Below, piece after piece: positions 34,723 to 43,165 of a DNA stretch of 64,000 nt (positions are counted from its first letter, which is position 1; the number at the start of each line of letters is the position of its first letter). The translations under genes and the position numbers were made by a program. The DNA is taken from NCBI GenBank assembly GCA_017303995.1, contig JAFLBE010000001.1:62001-126000 (forward strand), written 5' to 3'. This DNA is from Bacteroidota bacterium (lineage in GTDB: Bacteria > Bacteroidota > JABWAT01). A model generated the notes under the pieces. The model had not been told where the DNA came from, made no database searches, and saw nothing but the letters and a program-made list of their open reading frames with translations.

Positions 34723-35441
34723 TTTTTTGCAGGCTCAGGTTTTTTCTGGTTTTTTCGAAGGAATTTATCCTTGGTTACAAATTTCCAACCGCCGGCCATC
34801 GAAGAAAGAACACCGCTTCCGTCAACATAATCATGGTAGAAGACCAGATAAACATGGAAAATGGTAAAGACCACGAAAAACCACATGGTGACATGGTGAA
34901 TCATTCTCAGAATCAGATCGCCTCCAAAAAAGGGAATGACCCAGTGAAACAAACTGCTGAACCAGTTGTCACTCATGGCAGAATACATCCCGAATCCGGT
35001 AACCACAGAAAGCAGGAAAGCCAGAAAGGTCAGAAAATAAGTGAAATTGGCAACTGCATTGTGTCCTGCCGTTTCAATGTCTTTCTTTTTGATCATCAGG
35101 ATGTCAACCATCAAAACATCCCACATATTCTGGAAGTGTTTTTTGGAATAGGGAAAATAATTTTTCCAGTCTGAATATTGGTTGCCTACAAAACCCCAGT
35201 AAATCCTGACAATAAAATTGATCAGAAAAACATAGGCGGCAGCAAAATGGATAAACCTGATCCAACCGAAAAAGTACAGCATAGAGGCATCATTGCCCCC
35301 ATGCTGTAAAACAATCGGATTTCCGATCAGGTATCCCGTAACGCATAAAACCAAAATGCAGAGCGCGTTCAACCAATGATAAATCCTGACAGGACGTTCC
35401 CAGACATAAACCCGGAACAGGGCTATTTCTTTTTTGCGCAT
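34719..35441 (-). CDS. hyaC: Ni/Fe-hydrogenase b-type cytochrome subunit
   Basis: Membrane di-heme cytochrome b of 240 aa that anchors the hydrogenase and takes its electrons to quinone. Four spans with His ligands are seen: YVWERPVRIYHWLNALCIL, GWIRFIHFAAAYVFLINF, AVANFTYFLTFLAFLLSVVT and MIHHVTMWFFVVFTIFHVYL. Length and motifs are standard for HyaC. It starts 12 bp after the large-subunit gene and overlaps the protease gene. Confidence 0.94.
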   Translation of the reverse strand: MRKKEIALFRVYVWERPVRIYHWLNALCILVLCVTGYLIGNPIVLQHGGNDASMLYFFGWIRFIHFAAAYVFLINFIVRIYWGFVGNQYSDWKNYFPYSKKHFQNMWDVLMVDILMIKKKDIETAGHNAVANFTYFLTFLAFLLSVVTGFGMYSAMSDNWFSSLFHWVIPFFGGDLILRMIHHVTMWFFVVFTIFHVYLVFYHDYVDGSGVLSSMAGGWKFVTKDKFLRKNQKKPEPAKK

Positions 35442-35453
35442 AAGGTTATCCTT

Positions 35454-37172
35454 TCAGAAGGTGTCAATCTGATGAACGTATCGTCCCTTTTCGTCATAAA
35501 TATGAACGGCACAGGCCAGACACGGATCAAAACTGTGAATCGTTCTGAGCACTTCGAGCGGATTTTCCGGATCAGCAATCGGCGTTCCGATCAGAGAAGC
35601 TTCATAAGCAGACCGCTGACCATTTGCATCACGCGGCGATGCATTCCAGGTACTGGGAACAACCAGCTGATAATTGGCTGTCTTTTTGTCTTTGATGACA
35701 ATCCAGTGAGCCAGTGCACCCCGTGGGGCTTCTGTCATCCCAACACCTTTTGCTTCTGCAGGCCAGGTATCCGGATTCCTGAATTCCTGATTGACGGTAC
35801 GTGAATCACCGTTTTTAATATTGGTGATCAGCATATCGTAAAACTCAAGTGCCCAGTTGGCGACCAGACGGGTTTCAAGTCCGCGTGCAGCCGTTCGGCC
35901 AAGAGTTGAGAACAGTGCGGTAACCGGAACGTCAAGTTTGGTGAGGGCTTCGGTAACAACTTCTTTGTATTCCGTTTTTCCGGATGCAAAACCCACCAGC
36001 ATTCTGGAGAGCGGACCCACTTCCATCGGGTTTCCTTTCCAGCGTGGTGTTTTGAGCCAGGAGTATTTTTTATCGACATCTAGATAATCATACGGCGGTT
36101 TCGGACCAGAATAGGCCAGTTTGGTTTCACCTTCCCAGGGGTGAAGTCCGGTTTCATTTCCACCAGAATAATCATAATACGATCTGGAGATGAATTCCTT
36201 GATTTGCTCACCGTCTTTTCCATCAACCGGAATCACTTCATTCAGATTTCTTCCCATTATAATTCCTCTGGGGAATTTAAAGGAAGAAACATCGCTGTAT
36301 CCGTTTGTTGGCAAGTCACCATAGGCAAGATAGTTTTCAAGTCCGCCGCCGATGGCACCCCAATCTTTATAGAAGGAAGCAATAGCCATGAGATCGGGAA
36401 TGTAAACCTGCTCGATGAAAACTTTGGCGTCATCAAGAAGATGTTTGACCTGCGCCAGACGTTCAGCATTGATGGCGTTCACTTCATTGATATTGAGTGA
36501 ACAGGCAACACCGCCCACGAGATAATTAGGATGCGGATTTTTTCCGCCGAAAATCGCATGAATTTTCACGATTTCTTTTTGCCATTCCAGAGCTTCAAGA
36601 TAGTGGGCAACACCCATTAAATTGGCTTCTGCCGGCAGTTTGTAAGCTTTGTGACCCCAGTAGCCGTTGGCGAAAATGCCAAGCTGTCCGCTGTCAACAA
36701 AACCTTTCAGGCGTTTTTGAAGATCACGGAAGTAGCCCGGTGAACTTTTTGGCCAGGAAGAAATACTCTGGGCAAGATTTGAAGTTGCAACCGGATCAGC
36801 ACTGAGCGCACTAACCACATCAACCCAGTCAAGGGCATGCAAATGGTAAAAGTGAACCACGTGATCCTGCATCATCTGGGTAACAAACATCAGGTTGCGG
36901 ATGAGTTCAGCATTTTGCGGAATTTGCCAGTTAAGCGCATCTTCAACTGACCGGACTGAGGCAAGGGCGTGAACGGTGGTGCAAACGCCGCAAACCCGTT
37001 CAACAAAAGCCCATACATCACGGGGGTCACGGTCTTTTACAATCAGTTCAATTCCACGAACCATTGTGCCGGAACTGAAAGCATCAACAACTTTTCCGTC
37101 TTTAACTTCAAGTTCAACCCGAAGGTGTCCTTCAATACGGGTTACCGGGTCAATTACTATTCGGTTTGCCAT
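35454..37172 (-). CDS. hyaB: [NiFe]-hydrogenase large subunit (group 1, uptake)
   Basis: Catalytic subunit, 572 aa, oxidising H2 at the Ni-Fe(CN)2CO site. All four Ni-ligand cysteines are present: ERVCGVCTTVHALASVRS (N-terminal pair) and DPCLACAVH (C-terminal pair). A 15-residue extension after the final His (IYDEKGRYVHQIDTF) marks the precursor form cut by HyaD. The N-terminal sequence RIVIDPVTRIEGHLRVELEV is typical of group 1. It is exported with the small subunit's Tat signal and lies on the outer face of the membrane. It is 5 bp after the small-subunit gene. Confidence 0.96.
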   Translation of the reverse strand: MANRIVIDPVTRIEGHLRVELEVKDGKVVDAFSSGTMVRGIELIVKDRDPRDVWAFVERVCGVCTTVHALASVRSVEDALNWQIPQNAELIRNLMFVTQMMQDHVVHFYHLHALDWVDVVSALSADPVATSNLAQSISSWPKSSPGYFRDLQKRLKGFVDSGQLGIFANGYWGHKAYKLPAEANLMGVAHYLEALEWQKEIVKIHAIFGGKNPHPNYLVGGVACSLNINEVNAINAERLAQVKHLLDDAKVFIEQVYIPDLMAIASFYKDWGAIGGGLENYLAYGDLPTNGYSDVSSFKFPRGIIMGRNLNEVIPVDGKDGEQIKEFISRSYYDYSGGNETGLHPWEGETKLAYSGPKPPYDYLDVDKKYSWLKTPRWKGNPMEVGPLSRMLVGFASGKTEYKEVVTEALTKLDVPVTALFSTLGRTAARGLETRLVANWALEFYDMLITNIKNGDSRTVNQEFRNPDTWPAEAKGVGMTEAPRGALAHWIVIKDKKTANYQLVVPSTWNASPRDANGQRSAYEASLIGTPIADPENPLEVLRTIHSFDPCLACAVHIYDEKGRYVHQIDTF

Positions 37173-37177
37173 GATAA

Positions 37178-38299
37178 TTAATCTCCTTCCTGATCCCGGT
37201 CAGGGACTGCGCTGGTTTCAATATGCTCATTGATTTCATCTTTTTTGCGGATGTTGGTGATCACTGCATGGGCTGCAATACCGACTGCAGCACCCACACC
37301 AAGTCCAAGACCAATGGTGTCGGCGGTGGTTTCAATTCCAAATCCGGGGAAGGAGGCAAGATGCTGATAAAATGGACCGTGATCCCAGAAATTGGCTTCC
37401 GAGCAACCAAGGCATCCATGTCCGGCCTGAATCGGGAAACTCGTTCCGCCATTCCATTTGGTAACCGCACAGGCATTGTAAGTCACCGGACCCCGGCATC
37501 CGACCTTGTACAAACAATATCCCTTTTTGGCGTTTTCATCATCAAATTCTTCGACAAATAAACCGGCATCGTAGTTAGGCCGGCGATAGCAGGTGTCATG
37601 AACCCTTCGGCCATAAAAGGCCATTGGCCGACCCTGACCATCCAATTGCGGAATGGTACCGAAAGCCAGAATGTGAACAATGATACCAGCCATGACTTCG
37701 CCGATTGGCGGGCATCCCGGTACTTTAATCAGAGGTTTCCCGCTGATGATTTTATGAATCGGAGTTGCTGTAGTCGGGTTGGGATTTGCTGCCTGAACAC
37801 ATCCGTTTGAAGCACAATTACCCCAGGCAATCACAGCTTTTGCACCTTCGGCAGCTTCTTTAAGCCTGGCTTCTGCAGTCTGACCGCCGATACAGCAATA
37901 AACGCCATCGTCACCCGTAGGAACAGATCCTTCAACAAGAAGAATATATTCACCCCAGTTATCTTTCATGCTTTTTTTCATGGCAGCTTCTGCCTGATGA
38001 CCGGCTGCCGCCTGAAGGGTTTCTGTGTAATCGAGAGAAATATTGTCAAGAATAATATCGGCTACGATAGGATGGGAAGACCGGATGAACGATTCACTGC
38101 AGCAGGTACATTCCTGAAGGTGAAGCCAGATGACTGCCGGCCGTTTTTTTGTTTCCATTGCCCGGACAACCGTAGCAACTCCGGTTGATTCAACACCGAT
38201 AAAGGCACCCATCCAGGCACAGAATTTTAGAAAATCACGGCGGGAGTAGCCCTTATTCTGCATTTCCTCCCAAAGTGTCAGTTGTTTATGATCAGCCAT
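37178..38299 (-). CDS. hyaA: [NiFe]-hydrogenase small subunit, six-cysteine O2-tolerant type
   Basis: Iron-sulfur subunit, 373 aa, passing electrons from the Ni-Fe site to cytochrome b. The N-terminal Tat signal is SRRDFLKFCAWMGAFIGV. The proximal-cluster region reads QECTCCSESF and GNCASNGCVQAA plus VPGCPP. Standard enzymes have Gly at two of these positions, so both supernumerary cysteines of O2-tolerant [4Fe-3S] enzymes are present. Distal and medial cluster residues include VHDTCYRR, YCLYKVGCRG and HGCLGCSE. The C-terminus has one anchor span (IGLGLGVGAAVGIAAHAVI). It is first in the hyaABCD-type operon, about 90 bp downstream of a sigma-54 promoter. Confidence 0.96.
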   Translation of the reverse strand: MADHKQLTLWEEMQNKGYSRRDFLKFCAWMGAFIGVESTGVATVVRAMETKKRPAVIWLHLQECTCCSESFIRSSHPIVADIILDNISLDYTETLQAAAGHQAEAAMKKSMKDNWGEYILLVEGSVPTGDDGVYCCIGGQTAEARLKEAAEGAKAVIAWGNCASNGCVQAANPNPTTATPIHKIISGKPLIKVPGCPPIGEVMAGIIVHILAFGTIPQLDGQGRPMAFYGRRVHDTCYRRPNYDAGLFVEEFDDENAKKGYCLYKVGCRGPVTYNACAVTKWNGGTSFPIQAGHGCLGCSEANFWDHGPFYQHLASFPGFGIETTADTIGLGLGVGAAVGIAAHAVITNIRKKDEINEHIETSAVPDRDQEGD

Positions 38300-38335
38300 A
38301 ACAAACTTCCCTTCACGATTTCATTGATAAACAGG

Positions 38336-38363
38336 TCGGACATGTTTTTATTTTTATGTCCGG
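38336..38363. promoter_or_regulatory. leader hairpin CGGACAT / ATGTCCG upstream of hyaA
   Basis: Seven-bp perfect arms separated by about 12 AT-rich bases, between the predicted transcription start and the hyaA ATG. It would form a stem-loop in the 5' leader. No known riboswitch is recognisable. Confidence 0.4.
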
Positions 38364-38400
38364 ATTGGATTGATCATTTATGATTGCGATTGTCACAGTA

Positions 38401-38417
38401 TTGCAATTAGCCTGCCA
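38401..38417 (-). promoter_or_regulatory. sigma-54 (-24/-12) promoter of the hydrogenase operon
   Basis: The minus strand reads TGGCAGGCTAATTGCAA. This matches TGGCAcG-N4-TTGCa with GG and GC exactly 12 bp apart. Predicted transcription start is near 38390, giving a leader of about 90 nt. With a sigma-54 activator gene 4 kb away beside the operon, this is a credible functional promoter. Confidence 0.72.
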
Positions 38418-38535
38418 GAAAAGTATCAGAAAACATATATTAAGGTCGTATTATCTTAAAAGCGATTGCAACATACTCAAGCCAATTTCACTGAAATCCG
38501 ATGATCGAAATGAAGAAACCAGGTCTGGTAGTAAA

Positions 38536-38585
38536 CCAGAAACCCACGGATTTCCGTGGGTTTCTGGGCGGAAAACCGTGGGTTT
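38536..38585. promoter_or_regulatory. 32-bp palindrome plus half-site (candidate enhancer)
   Basis: CCAGAAACCCACGGA (38536-38550) and TCCGTGGGTTTCTGG (38553-38567) form a perfect palindrome with two central bases. CCGTGGGTTT is repeated at 38576-38585. It lies about 150-195 bp upstream of the predicted hydrogenase transcription start, the usual place for a sigma-54 activator site. It is also 35 bp past the stop of the ZIP gene, but no T-run follows, so a terminator is less likely. Confidence 0.6.
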
Positions 38586-38600
38586 GGAAGTTAAATCAGG

Positions 38601-39894
38601 TTATTCCAGGGTTTTAAAGAAAATGGCAGCAAGGAATCCCATCAGCGTCGCAATACCGGTTATTGATCCGCCCTTTTCAAAAGCTTCCGGAAGCATCGTT
38701 TCTGCGATCATGGTAAGCATGGCACCGGCTGCCAATCCTTCAATGACTGCAAAAAGTGTCGGTGGGGCGCCAATAAAAAAGATATTGCCAACGTAGGCAC
38801 CCAACCCAGTGATTATGCATAGCGACATCCACATCCAGAAAATCCGATTAAAGCTGTACCCCTGATGTTTCATTCCTGCTGAACTGGAAAGGGCTTCGGG
38901 ATAGTTTGAGAGAAATAAACCGGCAAGCAACGAAAAACTGATCGAAGAGTGAATAATACTGGACCCGATAACCAGCGATTCCGGAATTCCATCGAGTAAA
39001 ATTCCGAGCCAGATTGCAAGCGGTGCACCGCCATGTTCCTTTACGGCATCATTTACGTCTTTATCTGTAAAATGAATGGACCGGTTTTTCAGGTTGTTTA
39101 CCAAAGATTCAGCCCATTGATTTGCTGATTCTTCACTGATCTGCCGGGTTTCTTTCAGATCCAGAATCCGGCTTTCGACCAGTTGCCTCAATGAATCCTG
39201 TAAAGTAACTGAAGAACTGATTAGCTGATCAAAATTTTCTTTCAGGATCATCCAGGCTTTGACTTCAGAGGTACAGACAGCAGTTGCAGACCGTGGTGCG
39301 CCGGTTACCAACGCCATTTCACCCAGCACATCTTCATCGTGAAGGGTTGCCAGTTTTTTCATATTATCCCGCACGTTGATAATATCAACGGTTCCTGAAA
39401 CAATAATGTACATACTGTCGCCGGGTTCACCCTGACGGAGAATGGTAGTTCCGTTTGGGAAAACACGTTCTACAATATTTGGAACGATGGAATTGATTTG
39501 TTCAGGGGGAAGGTGATGGAACAGGGGAATGTGCGATAATTTATCAGACAGTTCTTTGTATTCTTCAAGTTTCTTTTTCCGCAGGAAACTGAGGGTGGTT
39601 GCTGCCTTTCTTAAAAAACCCACCTTGAGAATTGATGATGGCATTGAGCCCCATATAAAACAAACCACCCAGAATACATCCGGCGGCAAGCGGATAAAAG
39701 TGGCCGGCCTCAAGTGCAGAACCAACCAGGTCAATAGTTAAAGCAGCAAGTAAAGCACCGCCGCCAAAAGCCATTAATCCGGATGTCCATTTGTCACTGG
39801 GGCGCCAGATGAGCAGGGTTATTGCGCCTAAAGGGAGGGAAATTGCACTGATAATTCCAAACAGAAAGGCATCTAATGACATGTCACCGGTCAT
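38601..39894 (-). pseudogene. ZIP-family metal transporter with inserted cNMP-binding domain, frameshifted
   Basis: Read together, two overlapping frames (39565-39894 and 38601-39734) encode one transporter of about 425 aa. Spans 1-3 of a ZIP carrier come first (LFGIISAISLPLGAITLLIW, LMAFGGGALLAALTIDLVG, YPLAAGCILGGLFYMGLNAI). Then comes a cytoplasmic cyclic-nucleotide-binding domain (ILRQGEPGDSMYIIVSGTVD, LGEMALVTGAPRSATAV). The remaining ZIP spans follow, with DGIPESLVIG (metal-binding helix 4), SNYPEALSS and a C-terminal half. The frame changes at a T6 run on the coding strand (39613-39618). One T fewer restores GGFLRKAATTLSFLRK. This could be real decay, phase variation, ribosomal slippage or a sequence error. 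The domain order suggests divalent-metal transport gated by a cyclic nucleotide. Confidence 0.75.
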
Positions 39895-40217
39895 AAAACC
39901 CCCAGAATTATGAATAAATCAAGGGGAAAAACTACGGATTTTTTTTCGGATGGATGATTAAGATCAGATTAGAATATCTGTTTATCCAAATAAAGAAATA
40001 GATGTCATCCCGGACTTGATCTGGGATCCATGCCGTTTTCTTCATCCAGGATATCCAGATTTCAGGGACTAGAGGATAGTATTATAATTTATCGCATTAA
40101 GACGGGCACTGAGTCCCTCGATACTATTTTTCACTTTGTGAAAAATCACTCGGGATGACACGCTCAGTGCCTGCCTTAATCACTTACCACGTACAACGTA
40201 CCACGTAACACCGGCAT
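39895..40217. repeat. 323-bp gene-free region with REP units
   Basis: 40003-40033 is a TGTCATCCCGGACTTGATCT-type unit. 40105-40171 is a long imperfect hairpin: GGCACTGAG (40105-40113) pairs with CTCAGTGCC (40163-40171), and inside it ATTTTTCAC (40126-40134) pairs with GTGAAAAAT (40138-40146). 40186-40212 holds ACCACGTACAACGTACCACG-type short tandem repeat. 39939-39958 has a T8 run preceding CGGATGG. No gene is supported. Confidence 0.6.
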
Positions 40218-41750
40218 TTACAGGTCAAACTTGATTCCCTGTGCCAGCGGAACTGTTGATCCGTAATTGATGGTCACGGTTTGCCTGCGCATGTACATTT
40301 TCCAGGAATCCGAACCCGATTCATGTCCGCCGCCGGTTTCTTTTTCACCACCGAAAGCACCACCGATTTCTGCTCCGGACGTACCGATATTCACGTTTGC
40401 AATTCCGCAGTCAGATCCAACCGGAGAAAGAAATTGTTCCATTTCCCGCATATTGTTGGTAAAAATGGCCGAACTGAGTCCCTGTGCAACTCCGTTCTGG
40501 TAAGAAATGGCTTCGTCAATAGTTTTATAACGGATGAGATATAAAATCGGAGCAAAGGTTTCTTCCTGAACGATGGGATAGTCATTTTTTGCTTCACAAA
40601 TGGCAGGACGAACGTAGGTTCCGGTTTCGTAACCTTTTCCTGATAGGACTTCACCACCAAATACCACTTTTCCGCCTTGCTCTTTCAGTTTTTTCAGAGC
40701 TTCCTGCATGGTATGAACTGCTTCTTTGTCGATCAGCGGACCAACGTGATTATTTTCATCGAGCGGATTTCCGATTCTCAGCGTTGAATAAGCCGTAACG
40801 AGTTTTTCCCGGATGGATTCATAAATGGAATCATGCACGATTAACCGGCGGGTTGTGGTACACCGCTGACCGGCAGTACCGACTGCACCGAAGACAATGG
40901 CCGGAAGTGCAAGTTTTAAATCTGCTTCCTGTGATAGGATAATGGCGTTGTTTCCGCCCAATTCAAGAATGGTTCTTCCAAAACGTTCTGCACAGGCTTT
41001 CCCGACAATTTTTCCCATGCGGGTTGATCCGGTTGCAGAAATAAGCGGGACCCGGTGATCCTGAGTAATCCGTTCACTGATTTCACGGGTGTCACCGGTA
41101 ATCAGGCTGAAAACACCTTCCGGGACATTATTTTCCTTCAAAACATCAGCAATGAGGTTTTGTGTGGCAATTGCAGACAACGGGGTTTTATGAGAAGGTT
41201 TCCAGATGACCACATCACCGCAAACAGCGGCAATCATGGCATTCCAGGCCCAAACAGCAACGGGGAAATTGAAAGAGGTTACCACACCAACGATGCCAAG
41301 CGGCTGCCAGGTTTCCATCATTCTGTGATTGGGACGTTCTGAGGCGATGGTGAGTCCGTAAAGCTGACGGGAGAGACCGACTGAAAAATCACAGATGTCG
41401 ATCATTTCCTGAACTTCGCCCATACCTTCCTGAAGCGATTTTCCCATTTCATACGAAACGAGCTGACCCAAAGAACGTTTATTTTCTCTGAGAACATTGC
41501 CAATTTGTCTGACTATTTCTCCCCGTTTGGGAGCAGGCATCACCCGCCAAAGCTGAAAGGCTTTTTCAGCAGTTGCCAAAACCTGGTCATATTCTTTGGC
41601 TCCGGCCTTGTTGATTTTACCAATGAGTCCGCCATCAACAGGTGAGGTAATGGTAGTTTGTTTTGATGAATCGCAGGTTAACCAGTTGACGCCGGTCGAA
41701 GCGCCCTGATTAACGGGTTCGAGTCTGAGTAAATGAAGAAATTCTTGCAT
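40218..41750 (-). CDS. ALDH7-type aldehyde dehydrogenase (aminoadipate-semialdehyde/piperideine-6-carboxylate type)
   Basis: NAD-dependent dehydrogenase, 510 aa. Landmarks are VVTSFNFPVAVWAWNAMIAA (oxyanion Asn), VVIWKPSHKTPL (cofactor Lys), ISATGSTRMGKIV, LELGGNNAIIL (Glu), GTAGQRCTTTRRL (catalytic Cys) and KETGGGHESGSDSWKMYMRR near the end. The C-terminal run and overall layout match the antiquitin family (ALDH7A1, bacterial AmaB/Pcd), which oxidises 2-aminoadipate 6-semialdehyde in lysine breakdown or betaine-type aldehydes. No lysine-pathway neighbour is present, so the substrate is by family only. It is a single gene with AGAGAAG upstream. Confidence 0.92.
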   Translation of the reverse strand: MQEFLHLLRLEPVNQGASTGVNWLTCDSSKQTTITSPVDGGLIGKINKAGAKEYDQVLATAEKAFQLWRVMPAPKRGEIVRQIGNVLRENKRSLGQLVSYEMGKSLQEGMGEVQEMIDICDFSVGLSRQLYGLTIASERPNHRMMETWQPLGIVGVVTSFNFPVAVWAWNAMIAAVCGDVVIWKPSHKTPLSAIATQNLIADVLKENNVPEGVFSLITGDTREISERITQDHRVPLISATGSTRMGKIVGKACAERFGRTILELGGNNAIILSQEADLKLALPAIVFGAVGTAGQRCTTTRRLIVHDSIYESIREKLVTAYSTLRIGNPLDENNHVGPLIDKEAVHTMQEALKKLKEQGGKVVFGGEVLSGKGYETGTYVRPAICEAKNDYPIVQEETFAPILYLIRYKTIDEAISYQNGVAQGLSSAIFTNNMREMEQFLSPVGSDCGIANVNIGTSGAEIGGAFGGEKETGGGHESGSDSWKMYMRRQTVTINYGSTVPLAQGIKFDL

Positions 41751-41791
41751 GGTCTTCTCTGTGGTCTAATGTTTTTATTTGTAAGAATTAC

Positions 41792-41880
41792 GGGGCGCCT
41801 CTAAAAACCTCAACTCTGTCATCCTCAACTTGATTGGGGATCCATTATAAGGAAAATAAGAAGGTTTTTGGTGGTGCCCT
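41792..41880. mobile_element. MITE-like repeat with inverted ends
   Basis: An 89-bp unit. The left end GGGGCGCCTCTAAAAACCTC and the right end AAGGTTTTTGGTGGTGCCCT are imperfect inverted repeats (core GCrCC...AAAAACCT). It contains TGTCATCC and TCCATTATAAGGAAAATAAG. The right end recurs at 25914-25955. The 270-bp gap it sits in otherwise shows only an AT-rich leader for the receiver-GAF gene. It has no coding capacity, so it would be moved in trans if mobile. Confidence 0.5.
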
Positions 41881-42019
41881 GCAAGATTGCAAGATATAAA
41901 ATGCCGGTTCAAATTAAAATCAGTTGTTTTCTCTCTCAGAATTTGCAAAATTAGAAAAAACGGGTTTCCAACCTCATTTTTAAGTGGTATCTTAACAGGA
42001 TATTGAAAAGGCTATAGCT

Positions 42020-43012
42020 ATGAAAGACATTCTCATTGTTGATGATGATACCTCCATCCACGTGATGGTCGGGAAACGGCTTACCAAAGCAGGTTATCAA
42101 TGTCATTTTGCCTATAATGCCCAGCAGGGTATCAACATCCTGAAAACCAGAAGTATTAATCTGGTCATTACGGATATTCTCATGCCGGGTGAAGGTGGAT
42201 TTTCTTTTATTGAATCGGTTAAAGCTGATAAAGTCATCACCAAAATCCCGATGATTGTCATCAGTTCACTGCCAGCCAACTTTCTTGAAACCGAAGGAAA
42301 AAAAGTGGGTGGTGTCGATTATGTTACCAAGCCCATCGACTTTGATAAACTCGAATCTCTTGTCTTCCTGAATATTTCAAACCATCACACGATCCCCGAT
42401 GACGGGCTTGATGACCTTGAACTTCGCCGGAAAAAACAGAAAGTCATCAACAAGATTGCTGAATCAAGTAAATCTGAAAATCAGTCAATTGTTGCCAATG
42501 TTTTGGTTAATGCCATTCTGCAGTTTATGGGTGCAGAAAATGTGTCATTCTGGGTGAAGTTGGGTGATGCTGCTGCTGAAGAAGGAAAAATGATGAAGCT
42601 GGCGCATGCCGGTGTGTTTGGCTATGAACTCCCGATGGATGAAATTGAAATTCATTCACAGGACGCACTTTCAGAACTGATGCACAATAAGCGTGGTGTT
42701 CTCGTCAACAATGCATTTCGTTCTGGACGGGTGATAAATGAAGGCTGGGCGAAGGAAATCGGATTGATCTGCGAAGCGGTGTTCCCTGTTTTTGATGTTC
42801 ACGAAAAAGTGTTTCTGATGGGATCAAATATTGACTATGCCAAACAGAATGTCTTTGGTGTTATCGTGATTCACAAAAGTCAGCTCATGACCGAACCCGA
42901 ATTTGAAATTATGGATAAACTTGTTAAGCAAATGTCAGCGATTCTGGCTCACGTTTACCGCATGGAAATGAAGAAAGATAAAAAAGGTACGTGGGATAAT
43001 TTGCTGGATTGA
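42020..43012 (+). CDS. response regulator with receiver and GAF-like domains
   Basis: A 330-aa cytoplasmic signalling protein. The receiver (1-120) has ILIVDDDTSIH (acidic pair), LVITDILMPGEGG (phospho-Asp), IVISSLP and DYVTKPIDF (Lys). After a helical linker, a GAF-like domain lies at about 150-315 (IVANVLVNAILQFMGAENVS, VFGVIVIHKSQLMTEPEFEI). No DNA-binding, kinase or cyclic-di-GMP domain follows. It probably combines phosphorylation and small-ligand sensing and works by protein contact. AAAAGG lies upstream of the ATG. It stands alone; its partner kinase is unknown. Confidence 0.87.
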   Translation: MKDILIVDDDTSIHVMVGKRLTKAGYQCHFAYNAQQGINILKTRSINLVITDILMPGEGGFSFIESVKADKVITKIPMIVISSLPANFLETEGKKVGGVDYVTKPIDFDKLESLVFLNISNHHTIPDDGLDDLELRRKKQKVINKIAESSKSENQSIVANVLVNAILQFMGAENVSFWVKLGDAAAEEGKMMKLAHAGVFGYELPMDEIEIHSQDALSELMHNKRGVLVNNAFRSGRVINEGWAKEIGLICEAVFPVFDVHEKVFLMGSNIDYAKQNVFGVIVIHKSQLMTEPEFEIMDKLVKQMSAILAHVYRMEMKKDKKGTWDNLLD

Positions 43013-43057
43013 TTGGGTAGGGGATTAATTTTTTAAATGTTGGATAGAATACTGAAT

Positions 43058-43140
43058 TCCTCCCGATTGCGGGACGGGAATGACAGCCCCGATTTTTCCT
43101 GTTCTAAGAGAAATGTCATTCCCGCGAAGGCGGGAATCCA
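43058..43140. repeat. pair of REP units in opposite orientation
   Basis: 43058-43082 (GAATTCCTCCCGATTGCGGG, then ACGGGAATGACAG) faces TGTCATTCCCGCGAAGGCGG onward at 43114-43140. The pair has about 30 bp between units and lies between two convergent genes. Same family as 14041-14060 and 62796-62815. Confidence 0.65.
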
Positions 43141-43165
43141 TGCATTTTGAACCCCAAATCTACCC

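Noticed and set aside
38336-38363. Riboswitch upstream of hyaA
   Set aside because: Only a short simple hairpin; no multi-stem structure or known motif.
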